NCBI GenBank assembly: GCA_019186945.1
Contig: JABAQJ010000007.1
Span: forward strand, 517,074 to 581,073
DNA: 64,000 nucleotides
DNA from: Gemmatimonadaceae bacterium
Lineage (GTDB): Bacteria > Gemmatimonadota > Gemmatimonadetes > Gemmatimonadales > Gemmatimonadaceae
Direction: 5' to 3'
This document shows positions 27,088 to 36,485 of the stretch, piece after piece. Within the stretch, counting starts at the first letter, position 1. Every line of letters begins with the position of its first letter. A program made the position numbers and the translations under genes. The notes below the pieces were generated by a model. It was given only the letters and a program-made list of their open reading frames with translations, did no database searches and was not told the DNA's origin.

Positions 27088-28938
27088 ATGGCCGCGACGG
27101 CCTCGGCAGGTCCCGAGCGCATCACGGAGCAACTGATACGCGAGGGCATTGTCGCCAAAGACGCCGTCGACAAGGCGCAGCGTGAGTCCAAGTCGAACGG
27201 CCTTTCGCTCCATTACAATCTCATCAAGCTTGGGCTGATCGACGAGGTGGCGCTGACGAAAGCCATCGCCCGTACGTCGCGCATGCCCGCGGTTGACCTC
27301 ACCAGATTCGAGGTCGATCCACGCATCCTCAAGCTGGTCCCGGCGGAACTCGCCGTGAAGCACCAGGTTCTGCCGCTCAAGCGCGACGGTCGAACGCTCA
27401 CTGTCGCGATCGCCGACGCGTCGAACCTTGGCGTACTGGAGGATCTGAAGTTCATAACGCGGTATGACATCTTCCCGGTGCTCGCCGGCGAGGTCACACT
27501 CCGGAGCGTAATCGAGAAGAACTACGATTCCACGGATACCGCGATGACGTCGCTGCTCGCGGACATCGCGGGCCTCGAGGGCGACGTCGAAGTCGTGGAG
27601 GAGCACGAGGAGGACGTCAGCGCGGCCGCGCTCGCCGCGCAGGTGGACGATGCTCCGGTGGTGAAGCTGATCAACGCGATCCTGACGGATGCGGTGAAGC
27701 GAGGTGCCAGCGACATCCACTTCGAATGTTTCGAACACGAACTGCGGGTTCGCTATCGCATCGACGGGGCGCTTCAGGAAGTGATGAAGCCCCCGCCGAA
27801 GCTGAAGGCTGCCCTCATCTCCCGCTTCAAGATCATGGCGCAGCTTAACATCGCCGAGCGCCGCGTCCCGCAGGACGGGCGCATCAAGTTGAAGATGGGG
27901 AACAAGGTCATCGACTATCGCGTTTCCACGCTGCCAACGCTCTTTGGCGAGAAGGTGGTGCTGCGAATCCTCGACAAGGGCAACCTGACTCTCGAACTCG
28001 AGAAGTTCGGTATCGAGCCGCGCGCCGAGCGTGAACTGATGGAAGCCGTCTCGAACCCGTATGGCATGGTGCTCGTGACTGGCCCCACCGGTTCGGGCAA
28101 GACGACGACGCTCTACTCGGCGCTCTCCAAGATCAACAACATCGACGTCAACATCATGACGTCGGAAGATCCCGTCGAATACAACCTGTTCGGCATCAAT
28201 CAGGTCCAGGTTCGCAGCGATATCGGCATGACGTTTGCCGCGGCGCTCAAGGCGTTCCTGCGCCAGGATCCGAACATCATCATGGTTGGCGAGATTCGAG
28301 ATCTGGAGACTGGTGGAATCGCCATCAAGGCCGCGCTCACCGGTCACCTCGTTCTTTCCACCCTGCATACCAACTCGGCACCGGAGACGGTAACGCGTCT
28401 GCTGGACATGGGGCTGGAGCCGTTCAACGTTGCGTCGGCGTTGAACCTTGTGCTGGCGCAGCGACTGGTCAGGAGGATCTGCAAGCACTGTAAGACCAAG
28501 TACCAGCCTGACGAGTTGGAACTGGGTGGCGCGAAGGTCACCACCGGGACGCGACTCCGGGATCTGCGATTCACGGAGGAAGCGATCGCGTCGGCCCGGG
28601 AGACGGCAACAGTCGAAGCGAAGCCGTACATGGAGCAGGTGACGCTCGATTCGTGCGTGGGCGACTTGCCGTTCTTCAAAGGGCGCGGATGCGACGAGTG
28701 CGCCGATACCGGTCTCAAGGGACGTCAGGGTCTCTACGAGGTGATGCTGATGGGGCCGGAACTGCGCAAGCTGATTCTTCAGAACGTCGGCGCCCAGGAG
28801 ATCAAGGACACTGCAATCCAGCTGGGGATGCTCACACTTCGCATGGACGGCTGGCTCAAGGTCATGAAGGGGATCACGACCCTGGAGCAGGTCATTCGCG
28901 AGACGAGCGCTGACACGCAGTCGCGCGACGTCGAGTGA
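27088..28938 (+). CDS. pilB: Type IV pilus assembly ATPase PilB (GspE family)
   Basis: 616-residue cytosolic hexameric ATPase that powers pilus extension. MshEN-type N-terminal domains cover about 10-150. Catalytic motifs are Walker A GPTGSGKTT (332-340), Asp box TSEDPVEYN (358-366), Walker B IIMVGEIRD (397-405) and His box STLHTN (424-429). A zinc-binding four-cysteine cluster is formed by C465/C468 and C535/C538. ATG 27088 was chosen because conserved homology begins there (ERITEQLIREGIVAKDAV), although the frame is open upstream through the comEA-like gene. No clear Shine-Dalgarno is visible. Followed by pilT and pilC. Confidence 0.93.
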   Translation: MAATASAGPERITEQLIREGIVAKDAVDKAQRESKSNGLSLHYNLIKLGLIDEVALTKAIARTSRMPAVDLTRFEVDPRILKLVPAELAVKHQVLPLKRDGRTLTVAIADASNLGVLEDLKFITRYDIFPVLAGEVTLRSVIEKNYDSTDTAMTSLLADIAGLEGDVEVVEEHEEDVSAAALAAQVDDAPVVKLINAILTDAVKRGASDIHFECFEHELRVRYRIDGALQEVMKPPPKLKAALISRFKIMAQLNIAERRVPQDGRIKLKMGNKVIDYRVSTLPTLFGEKVVLRILDKGNLTLELEKFGIEPRAERELMEAVSNPYGMVLVTGPTGSGKTTTLYSALSKINNIDVNIMTSEDPVEYNLFGINQVQVRSDIGMTFAAALKAFLRQDPNIIMVGEIRDLETGGIAIKAALTGHLVLSTLHTNSAPETVTRLLDMGLEPFNVASALNLVLAQRLVRRICKHCKTKYQPDELELGGAKVTTGTRLRDLRFTEEAIASARETATVEAKPYMEQVTLDSCVGDLPFFKGRGCDECADTGLKGRQGLYEVMLMGPELRKLILQNVGAQEIKDTAIQLGMLTLRMDGWLKVMKGITTLEQVIRETSADTQSRDVE

Positions 28939-29095
28939 CGGCCGTCGGCGCCGGTGACGCGGCTCACGGCCGCCTGCGCCGCGTCGTGACCCAAGCGACC
29001 GCTGGCAAGTCGATATGGTGGCTCGCGCTCCGGAAGCGCGGGAACTGTCCCATGGCAGATCGATGCAATCACCCGTCGGGCCTTCCGCGGTACCC

Positions 29096-30250
29096 ATGAA
29101 CCGAACGACCGCGCCAACCAGCGTGAATCTGCGCGCGCTCCTCGAGGAGATGATCGAGCGAGACGCCTCCGACCTCCACATTACCGCTGGCGAGCGCGCC
29201 AAGCTTCGGGTGGATGGGGACATCACCAACAGCAACCAGGACTACATCCTCACGCCGAAGGATTCGTTGCAGCTGGCATATTCCGTCCTGACCGAGAACC
29301 AGAAGAAGCGCTTCGAGATGGAGGACGAGCTCGACTTCTCGTTCGGAATACAGAATCTGGCGCGGTTCCGTGGCAACGTCTTCAAGCAGCGCGGCTGCGT
29401 CTCGATGGTCATCCGGCAGATTCCCTTCACGATCCGCACTTTCCAGGATCTGAACTTGCCGCCAGTCATCTCGCGTATGGCCGAAAAGCCGCGCGGCCTC
29501 GTGCTGGTGACGGGTCCCACGGGATCCGGAAAGTCGACCACGCTGGCCGCTATGATCGACAAGATCAATCGCGAACGGCAAGGTCACATCATCACCGTGG
29601 AGGACCCAATCGAGTTCATCCACCGACACCAGCAGTGCATCGTGAACCAGCGGGAGGTCGGGACGGACACGAAGAGTTTCGCCAACGCGTTGAAATACGC
29701 GTTACGCGAGGATCCTGACGTTATCCTCGTCGGAGAAATGCGGGATCTGGAGACGATCCAGGCCGCGCTGACGATCGCCGAAACCGGGCATCTGGTGTTC
29801 GCGACGTTGCACACCAATTCGGCGGCGGAGGGGATCAACCGCATTATCGACGTATTCCCGAGCCATCAGCAGCCGCAGGTGCGTGCACAGCTGGCGTTCG
29901 TGCTGGAGGGCATCGTGACGCAGTGCCTGGTTCAGAAGGCACGAGGACGCGGCCGGGCAATGGCCGCCGAGATCCTGGTGATCACACCGGCGATCCGCGC
30001 CTTGATCCGTGACGACAAGATCCACCAGGTCTACTCGATGATGCAGTCGGGCAAGAAGTTCGGCATGCAGACGCTGAACGACGCCCTGTATCAGCTGTAC
30101 GTGGCGCGCGAAGTGAGCGAGGAAGAGTGTCTCCGGGTCACGTCGGACCAGGTCGAATTTCTGCGGATGATCGGCCGCCATGTCGTCGACGAGGACGAGA
30201 CCGGGACAATGAAGGGGGCCCGCGCTGCAGGCGCCCTTGGCCGCCGCTGA
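29096..30250 (+). CDS. pilT: Pilus retraction ATPase PilT
   Basis: 384 residues from ATG 29096 (longer starts in the frame are less likely). Begins with the usual PilT PAS-like domain (LRALLEEMIERDASDLHITAGERAKLRVDG). Walker A GPTGSGKST at 140-148, Asp box VEDPIEF, Walker B VILVGEMRDLETI and His box ATLHTNSAAEGINRIIDVFP follow, and the conserved AIRALIRDDK near the C-terminus is present. It depolymerises type IV pili, driving twitching and, where present, DNA uptake. It sits between pilB and pilC, with 157 bp after pilB that shows no other gene. Confidence 0.93.
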   Translation: MNRTTAPTSVNLRALLEEMIERDASDLHITAGERAKLRVDGDITNSNQDYILTPKDSLQLAYSVLTENQKKRFEMEDELDFSFGIQNLARFRGNVFKQRGCVSMVIRQIPFTIRTFQDLNLPPVISRMAEKPRGLVLVTGPTGSGKSTTLAAMIDKINRERQGHIITVEDPIEFIHRHQQCIVNQREVGTDTKSFANALKYALREDPDVILVGEMRDLETIQAALTIAETGHLVFATLHTNSAAEGINRIIDVFPSHQQPQVRAQLAFVLEGIVTQCLVQKARGRGRAMAAEILVITPAIRALIRDDKIHQVYSMMQSGKKFGMQTLNDALYQLYVAREVSEEECLRVTSDQVEFLRMIGRHVVDEDETGTMKGARAAGALGRR

Positions 30251-30296
30251 CATCCAGCGTCGACCGAGCCTAACGACTTTCTCAGGGTAGTGACCG

Positions 30297-31493
30297 ATGC
30301 CGGCATTCACTTACACCGCACGTACCGCCCAGGGCGACCTCCGCACCGCGACGATCGACGCGCCGTCCCGCGAGGACGTGGTCGCTCAGCTGCGTCGCCA
30401 ACGCATGAGCGTCGTCAAGGTCGATGAAGACGCGAAGAAGAAGCGTGCCAGAAAGGGCGGCATCAAGATGCGTGACATCGTCATCTTCACGCGTCAATTC
30501 TCGACGATGATCAACGCCGGCCTCCCGCTGGTACAGGCGCTGGACATCCTGGCGAAGCAGTCGGAGAACAAGGTGCTGGCGGACGTGACCCGAGCCGTCG
30601 TGTTCGACGTCGAGTCGGGCCTCACGGTGGCCGATGCGCTGGCCAAGCACCCTAACGCCTTCAGCGAACTCTATGTGAACATGGTCGCCGCCGGTGAAGC
30701 CGGCGGTATCCTCGACACGATCCTCATGCGCCTGGCGACGTTCATGGAAAAGAACGATGCCCTCGTGCGGAAGGTGAAAGGGGCCATGATCTACCCAGCG
30801 GTCATCATGAGCGTCGCCGCGATCGCCATCGCCGTCCTGCTGATCTTCGTGATCCCCGTATTCGAGTCGATGTTCGCATCGGTGGGACTGGCCCTTCCGC
30901 TGCCCACACGCGTGGTGATCGGCATGTCGCGGTTCCTGAAAGGGTATTGGTACGTGCTTGGCGCGGCCACAGGGGTCTTCGTGTATCTGCTCCGACGCTA
31001 TCACGCGACGCCCAACGGAAAGCTTACCATCGACCGCGCCCTGCTGCGCTTTCCGGTATTGGGCGACGTGCTCCGAAAGTCGGCCGTGTCCCGCTTCACC
31101 CGCACGTTAGGCACGCTGATTTCGTCCGGCGTGAGCATCCTCGACGGACTCGAAATCACCGCCAAGACGGCTGGAAACCGCGTCATCCAGGACGCTATCA
31201 TGGCATCTCGCGCCAGCATCGCCGGCGGCGAAACGATCGCCACTCCGCTTGCCAAGTCCAATGTCTTTCCACCGATGGTCATCTCCATGATCGCCGTCGG
31301 CGAGCAAACTGGCGGACTGGACGAAATGTTGTCCAAGATCGCGGACTTCTACGACGAAGAAGTGGATGCGGCGGTCAGCGGACTGCTGTCCCTGCTCGAG
31401 CCGGTCATGATCGTCTTCCTGGGAGTCGTCGTCGGCGGCATGGTGGTCGCCATGTACCTTCCGATTTTCGACATGATCAACGCGGTGCAGTAA
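30297..31493 (+). CDS. pilC: Type IV pilus inner-membrane platform protein PilC
   Basis: 398 residues of the GspF/PilC family. An N-terminal cytosolic domain starts MPAFTYTARTAQGDLRTATIDAP, followed by two GspF repeats (FTRQFSTMINAGLPLVQALDIL, and FTRTLGTLISSGVSILDGLEI) separated by membrane helices, with the closing VIFDM-type tail MYLPIFDMINAVQ. It links PilB/PilT to pilin at the inner membrane. The gap to pilT is 46 nt and contains one CCTAACG word (30269-30275). No pilin gene follows in the window. Confidence 0.93.
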   Translation: MPAFTYTARTAQGDLRTATIDAPSREDVVAQLRRQRMSVVKVDEDAKKKRARKGGIKMRDIVIFTRQFSTMINAGLPLVQALDILAKQSENKVLADVTRAVVFDVESGLTVADALAKHPNAFSELYVNMVAAGEAGGILDTILMRLATFMEKNDALVRKVKGAMIYPAVIMSVAAIAIAVLLIFVIPVFESMFASVGLALPLPTRVVIGMSRFLKGYWYVLGAATGVFVYLLRRYHATPNGKLTIDRALLRFPVLGDVLRKSAVSRFTRTLGTLISSGVSILDGLEITAKTAGNRVIQDAIMASRASIAGGETIATPLAKSNVFPPMVISMIAVGEQTGGLDEMLSKIADFYDEEVDAAVSGLLSLLEPVMIVFLGVVVGGMVVAMYLPIFDMINAVQ

Positions 31494-31814
31494 GTCCTCG
31501 CGCCGTGCGTCCACCGACGCCGGCCTTGTCTCAACGAAAGTGCAGGAGCGCACGAAAAGTGTTTGATTTTTCGGCGCCGATGACTCAAGTTAGAGTCTGC
31601 AAATGTCGATACGGGAAAGTGTAGACGCTCATTCGCACGCTTCCGCCCTCGTGCTGGCTGCGAATCGACGTCGAAAAGCCTCCGGGGCTCACCCCCCGGG
31701 GGTTTTTTTCTGCCCGACCAGTGGCTCCGGCTCCTCCAGTGCGGCTGGAATCCGTGAAGCTCCGTTGAGCTTTGGGAGCCGCTACCGCCTGCCGCGACAA
31801 CGAATCGATGTTCT
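31494..31814 (+). other. 321-bp gap after pilC with a structured leader and strong terminator; possible small RNA
   Basis: Holds a stem ATTCGCA/TGCGAAT (31631-31637 with 31659-31665) followed by the terminator at 31679-31709. An AT-rich patch (31561-31600) could contain a weak promoter, but no good -35/-10 pair is visible. Read either as the 3' untranslated region of pilBTC or as a separate small RNA ending at about 31709. The remaining 31710-31814 lies between convergent genes and shows no gene. Confidence 0.35.
31679..31709 (+). terminator. Rho-independent terminator downstream of pilC
   Basis: CCTCCGGGG (31679-31687) pairs with CCCCGGGGG (31694-31702) with one T-G pair, a 6-nt loop and a run of seven T (31703-31709). 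It is about 190 nt after the pilC stop. Confidence 0.85.
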
Positions 31815-33959
31815 TCAGGTGCCGGGTTTCCCGACCATTCGCAACATGAAATCGAGATCCTTGGCCGCCAGTTCCACGTTGCCGCTCATCCCCCGCCCAC
31901 CGGCGTGCCCCTGCCGCAAGTCGTTGTAAAGAATGACTGGAAGCCCGGACGTCGATGACGCCTGCACTCGAGCCGTGAACTTCCGCGCCGCCCACGGTGG
32001 CACACGCGTGTCGTTCTGCCCGGTTGTTATGAACATCGCCGGATAGCGCGTCTTCTTCTTCACGTTCTGGTAGGGCGAGAACGACGCGATAACCTTCGCC
32101 TCATCAGGCTTGGAAGCATCGCCGTACTCCAGAAGCGCCGGTGCATTGTTCGCCGTGGGGAACCAGGGGAACCGCAGGATGTCCAGGTCAGGGTTACCGA
32201 TGTATGCGACCCTGAACAGATCGGGGCGCTTGGTAACAGCCACTCCCATCAGCAGCCCACCGTTGCTGGTCCCGCGGATCGCCAGCCGCTCCGGCTTCGT
32301 GAAGCCGGAGTCGACCAGCGTTTGCGCAGCAGCGATGAAATCGTTGAACACGTTCGGCTTGTTGGCCAGCATGCCATCTCGATGCCACGCTTCGCCGAAC
32401 TCGTTGCCGCCGCGCAGCGTCGCCTGTGCGAATACGCCACCGTGTTCCACCCACACCGCTGCCCGCGCGTCGAATCTCGGCAACAGGCTCGCCGTGAAGC
32501 CGCCGTAGCCGGTGAGCATCGCTGGTGCGCTGCCGTCGCGCGGGATCCCTCGCTTGAACATCAGGTACATCGGCGCCTTCTTCCCATCGAGCGTTGGATA
32601 CCAGATCTGTTGCACCTCGATGCCAGACGTATCGAACGGGACGACGCTCTTCTCCCATACCTCGCGCTTCCCGGTCGTCAGGTTCATCGAGTAGGTGATC
32701 GCCGGCTGCGTGAAACTGGTGATCGTCAGCGCAGTCTTGCCTGCGCCGAGCCCGCGAATCGTTGCCGAGGAGTGCGCCGGCAACGCCAGTTCGCCTTCGT
32801 GCTTTCCGTCGAGCGAAAAGACGGCGATTCGGTTGGCGACATCGTGGATGTAGGTCACGTACAACTTGCCGCCGATGATGTTGAAGTCGTCGATTACGCC
32901 TTCGCCTTCCGCGATGACTGTCTTCCAGGCATCAGGGGCCGGCGATGCGAGGTCGACGGTCACCAGCCGTCCCTTCGGTGCGTCCAGATCCGTTCGCATC
33001 CACAGCGTGCCGTCGATGTATTTCGGCGAAAAATGCGCAGGAAGATCCCTCGCGATCGCGATCAACCGGCCGCCGCGCGCAAGATCCTGGATCAGGATGT
33101 CGTTGCGCGCCCAGCCATGCCCGATCGTGAACATTCGCATCCGTCCGCCGTCCAGCAGCGACACGTTCATGAATGCGGTTGGTCCATAGCCGTCGCCGAA
33201 CAGCACGCTGTCACTGCCTACGTTCGTGCCTAACCGGTGATACTTGAACCGCGGTCCGATCTCGCGGGAGCGAAGGACATAGTAGATCCCCTTGGCATCC
33301 CGGTCGAAGCTGACGCTGGCATAGAGGGCCCTCGGCAGGCTGTCGGAGACGTCGATCTTCTTCACCAGGTCGCGAACGTGAATCGAGACTTCGTCCGGAC
33401 CGCCGTCGCGGATGCTGTAGAGCATCAGCCTTCCGTCTGCGGAGAAGCCCTGAATGTCCACGCTAGTCGTGCCATCGGAACTGAGAGCCATCGGATCCAG
33501 CACCTTCTCGTACGCCCCGCTGGGATCGATCGGCCCTGGTGTCGCGTTCGGCCTTCGCCGGTAGATGGCACTAACCTCGTCACCTCTTCGGCGCATCGAG
33601 AAGTACTCCCATGCGCCAGCCTTCCGTAGCGCTCCCACGCTCGGCACGTCCATTAGTTCGGTGAGGCGCTTGGCAAGGGCAACATGCCGTGCCGAGGATC
33701 CAACTACGGAGTCGGCATAAACGCGCTGGGCCTCGATCCACCGACCAACTTCGTCGCTCGACTGGTCCTCGAGCCACTTGTACGGGTCGGTAACAACAAT
33801 TCCGTTCATTGTATCGGCGGCGGTCACCGTCCGCGTGGCCGGGGCCCCCGCCCGTGGGCCGCTGCCGCAACCCAGAAAGAGCAATGCCAGAGCGCCGACA
33901 ACCGGGACTCGTCCCCGTCTTGCGAAGTAGAGGTTGGGTGCGTGGGCTATCATGCTCAA
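31815..33959 (-). CDS. Exported prolyl oligopeptidase (S9A)
   Basis: 714 residues; lipoprotein-like signal VPVVGALALLFLGCGSG, so probably anchored in the periplasm or at the surface. An N-terminal seven-blade propeller (about 60-420) precedes an alpha/beta hydrolase domain. The catalytic triad is intact: S565 (RGTSNGG), D650 (GQNDTRVP) and H685 (RQGHAGG), with the conserved YGGFTASLLP, WVEHGGVFAQATLRGGNEFGE and DLDILRFPWF segments. It cleaves short proline-containing peptides. Start is ATG 33959 or two codons later. It converges on the pilC region and diverges from the DDAH gene. Confidence 0.93.
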   Translation of the reverse strand: MSMIAHAPNLYFARRGRVPVVGALALLFLGCGSGPRAGAPATRTVTAADTMNGIVVTDPYKWLEDQSSDEVGRWIEAQRVYADSVVGSSARHVALAKRLTELMDVPSVGALRKAGAWEYFSMRRRGDEVSAIYRRRPNATPGPIDPSGAYEKVLDPMALSSDGTTSVDIQGFSADGRLMLYSIRDGGPDEVSIHVRDLVKKIDVSDSLPRALYASVSFDRDAKGIYYVLRSREIGPRFKYHRLGTNVGSDSVLFGDGYGPTAFMNVSLLDGGRMRMFTIGHGWARNDILIQDLARGGRLIAIARDLPAHFSPKYIDGTLWMRTDLDAPKGRLVTVDLASPAPDAWKTVIAEGEGVIDDFNIIGGKLYVTYIHDVANRIAVFSLDGKHEGELALPAHSSATIRGLGAGKTALTITSFTQPAITYSMNLTTGKREVWEKSVVPFDTSGIEVQQIWYPTLDGKKAPMYLMFKRGIPRDGSAPAMLTGYGGFTASLLPRFDARAAVWVEHGGVFAQATLRGGNEFGEAWHRDGMLANKPNVFNDFIAAAQTLVDSGFTKPERLAIRGTSNGGLLMGVAVTKRPDLFRVAYIGNPDLDILRFPWFPTANNAPALLEYGDASKPDEAKVIASFSPYQNVKKKTRYPAMFITTGQNDTRVPPWAARKFTARVQASSTSGLPVILYNDLRQGHAGGRGMSGNVELAAKDLDFMLRMVGKPGT

Positions 33960-34056
33960 CGGATTCCTGAGAAGTTCGCAGGGAACGTACGATATTCAGG
34001 ACGCGCGCGCCTCCCTGACCGTTCGGAGCCCTCAACGTCATTCGACCATCGTTCTT

Positions 34057-34827
34057 GTGCCAATCGCCATCACCCGCGCCGTATCGCGCGCCATCGCCAG
34101 ATGTGAATTGACGCACATCGATCGCGTCTCGATCGATGTCGCTTCGGCGCGGGCGCAGCATGCCGCGTACGAGGCGGCACTGGCCTCGTCAGGCTACGAG
34201 ATCCGCTGCCTTCCCGAGGAAGCGGATCTGCCAGACTCTGTTTTCGTGGAGGACACAGCCGTAATCCTGCCGGACGCAGCCATAATCACCCGTCCTGGCG
34301 CCGAGTCACGCCGGCGTGAAACCGCGTCGGTCGCGGCGGCGTTGGAAGGACTCCGACCGTTGCTGCACGTCGAGGAACCGGGGACGCTCGATGGCGGCGA
34401 TGTACTGTTGCTCGATCGTGAGATTGCCGTCGGCCGAACCGGCAGATCCAACGCCGAGGGTATCGCGCAGTTGCGGCGCATGGTTGCGCCGTTTGGCTTT
34501 GCTGTCCGGGAGATACCTGTTGCCGGCGCGCTCCACCTGAAGACGGCGGTCACGAGAGTGGCCGAACGCGTACTGCTGGTGAATCCCAGGTGGGTCGACC
34601 ATCGCGTGCACTTCGCGGACTGGATCGTCATTCACGTGGATGAAGCCGAGCCGTTCGCCGCCAACGCGCTGTGGATCGAGCGCGCCGGCGAGGTGATTCA
34701 TTCGGCGAGCTTCCCGCTGACCGCCGCGCGTTTGTCGTGCGCCGGTATCCGAGTCCATCCGGTCGTCGCGGACGAGCTTGGCAAAGCCGAGGGCGGCGTG
34801 ACCTGTTGCAGCTTGCTGTTGGAGTGA
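34057..34827 (+). CDS. Dimethylarginine dimethylaminohydrolase (DDAH)
   Basis: 256 residues from GTG 34057, where family homology begins (MPIAITRAVSRAIARCELTH); the longer open frame starting at 33934 overlaps the divergent peptidase gene. Hydrolyses N-methylated arginines to citrulline and methylamine. Guanidine-modifying residues are visible: E65/D66 (FVEDTAV), D112 (GTLDGGDVL), H160 (GALHLKTAV) and C250 in the closing GGVTCCSLLLE. Length equals the usual family size. No Shine-Dalgarno is obvious. It is a single gene with a 226-bp downstream gap (34828-35053) in which no further gene is seen. Confidence 0.9.
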   Translation: MPIAITRAVSRAIARCELTHIDRVSIDVASARAQHAAYEAALASSGYEIRCLPEEADLPDSVFVEDTAVILPDAAIITRPGAESRRRETASVAAALEGLRPLLHVEEPGTLDGGDVLLLDREIAVGRTGRSNAEGIAQLRRMVAPFGFAVREIPVAGALHLKTAVTRVAERVLLVNPRWVDHRVHFADWIVIHVDEAEPFAANALWIERAGEVIHSASFPLTAARLSCAGIRVHPVVADELGKAEGGVTCCSLLLE

Positions 34828-35053
34828 GGCGATTGTATCGGGCTGGCCCGGTTCGTTAAACGGACTATCAACCGAAATGGTCGAGGCAATCGCGACCGAT
34901 TGAGCGATCGTGAGCCGGCGGTTTCTGGCGGTGCCAGTTCCCATCTGTGAGGCGACTACTCGGCCGGGGCTGGGTTCGCTACATTCATGTGCTTCGAAAG
35001 ATCGTGGCTGACCCACTTCGCAAACCCATCTACTGACACAAGGCGCTGAGTAC

Positions 35054-35596
35054 ATGTCCTACTTCACTTCCGGGCTCGCTGCTACGCTGATCGGTGTTGT
35101 TACGTTCACCGCAGCCTGCGGAGGCCGCACCGAGACTCCTGCCACCGATACGGCCTCGGCCGTGGCGACCACGCCAACTGCCGCAGCAGCTGCATCGGGC
35201 GGCTGGACGTACGACCAGAACAAGGCCTTGGAAGGGTATGTGGTGTGCACCACGTGCCATCAGGTGTCCGGCCTCGGGACAGAGGGGACGTATCCGCCGT
35301 TGGCGGGCTCGGACATCGTGCAGGGCGATCCTGCTCGCGTCGTCGCGATCATCCTGCATGGTCTGCAGGGCGAGCTCAACGTTGGTGGCAAGAAGTACAA
35401 CAACGTGATGACTCCGTGGGGTGGCGTGTTCGACGATACGCAGATCGCCAACATCGCGACCTACATCCGGTCGCAATGGGGCAACTCGGCGAGCCAGGTG
35501 ACGCCGGACCTGGTGGCGAAGGTTCGTGCGGCCACGTCGTCACGCACTGCGGCCTGGACCTGGCCGGAAGTGGAGAAGTTTACCGTTCAGCCGTAG
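35054..35596 (+). CDS. Lipoprotein cytochrome c
   Basis: 180 residues: lipoprotein signal GLAATLIGVVTFTAACGG (cysteine at about 22), an Ala/Thr-rich tether, then a class I cytochrome c domain with heme site CTTCH, TYPPLAGSDIV and a likely distal methionine in NVMTPWGGVF, closing with ANIATYIRSQWGN. It is anchored on the periplasmic side and transfers electrons. It converges on nosY, so it is not part of the nos transcript, but as a periplasmic electron carrier beside a clade II nos cluster it is a reasonable donor candidate. That role is inferred. Confidence 0.85.
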   Translation: MSYFTSGLAATLIGVVTFTAACGGRTETPATDTASAVATTPTAAAAASGGWTYDQNKALEGYVVCTTCHQVSGLGTEGTYPPLAGSDIVQGDPARVVAIILHGLQGELNVGGKKYNNVMTPWGGVFDDTQIANIATYIRSQWGNSASQVTPDLVAKVRAATSSRTAAWTWPEVEKFTVQP

Positions 35597-35604
35597 TGGC
35601 AATG

Positions 35605-35651
35605 TCGGGTGCGCGCGTCGGATTCGGGACGGGACCGACGCGCGCACCCGA
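35605..35651. terminator. Perfect 17-bp inverted repeat between convergent cytochrome c and nosY genes
   Basis: Left arm 35605-35621 and right arm 35635-35651 are exact reverse complements, with a 13-nt loop. It follows the cytochrome c stop by 8 nt and precedes the nosY stop by 42 nt, so it can act on both strands. There is no T-tract on either side, so a stabilising or Rho-assisted 3' structure is likely. Confidence 0.6.
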
Positions 35652-35693
35652 CTTGGCGGAGCGCAGCGCGGCACCAGCCGGACGATTCCAGCG

Positions 35694-36485
35694 CTAGAAG
35701 TCTTTCCGCTTGAACGCCCGCAGCGCCAGCAAGCCGGGGACGAGCGTCCACGCAAGGAGGCCAGCTGCGGCGAGTACGGTCCCGCGCACGCCGCCTAGCC
35801 ACTGCAGGAAGACGGCGCCCGTGTATCCCATCAGCGCCGCGATATCGAAACGCAGTACCAGCAGCACGCGCGCGAGGTCGATCGGGTTGAGAAACGTGAG
35901 CGCGAGCATCGGCCCTTCCAGAGGGTAGTCGGCGAACATTACGCTCGCGGCCATGACGAGTCCGTCGTAGGCCACCGTCAGTAGCAACCAGGTGCCGAGG
36001 GCGATGCCGAGTCCGCGCAGGCGATCGTCCACCAGCCCGCCGATCAGCACCGCGATGGCGCCGAAGATGGCGGTAAGCGCCACTCCCGACCCCAGCATCA
36101 ACAACAGCGGCGTCACCGTCTGCGCGTCGATCGCCCGGTGCAGTACCAGGGGAACGGACACGCCCAGGACGAAGGCCGCCGACAGCGGCACGACGAGACC
36201 CGCGAACAGTCCATGGAAGATTGCGCGCCGCTCGACCGGTTGAGTCAGCAGCAACTCGGTAAACTCGCGCGAACTGTGCCAGTAGATCGTGCCGAATACG
36301 ATCGTTACCAGCGGAATCAGCAGGATCACCACGTTCAGCAGCGAAAGCAGAGCGCGCGGCGCGTCTCCGCCCAGTCGCAACAGCACGTCGCTGACCACGA
36401 AGAAGAAGACGGCATAGGCGATGACCCAGCGATTACGGGCGACGTTGGCCAATTCGTAACGCACGATCTTGAGGATGTCCTTCAC
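35694..36485 (-). CDS. nosY: NosY-type ABC permease of the nos cluster
   Basis: 263 residues with six hydrophobic segments of the ABC-2 type; N-terminus MKDILKIVRYELANVARNRWVIAYAVFF and the conserved FGTIYWHSSREFTELLLTQPVERRAIF. With NosF and NosD it is needed for CuZ centre assembly in N2O reductase, probably by moving a sulfur species. ATG 36485 overlaps the nosF stop (ATGA). Last gene of the leftward nos run. Confidence 0.9.
   Translation of the reverse strand: MKDILKIVRYELANVARNRWVIAYAVFFFVVSDVLLRLGGDAPRALLSLLNVVILLIPLVTIVFGTIYWHSSREFTELLLTQPVERRAIFHGLFAGLVVPLSAAFVLGVSVPLVLHRAIDAQTVTPLLLMLGSGVALTAIFGAIAVLIGGLVDDRLRGLGIALGTWLLLTVAYDGLVMAASVMFADYPLEGPMLALTFLNPIDLARVLLVLRFDIAALMGYTGAVFLQWLGGVRGTVLAAAGLLAWTLVPGLLALRAFKRKDF

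Noticed and set aside
25774..29235. 1153-codon open frame on the minus strand
   Set aside because: It lies opposite the QC, comEA-like, pilB and pilT genes, whose motifs are clear on the plus strand. High G+C makes long antisense frames common. Product has no recognisable domain.
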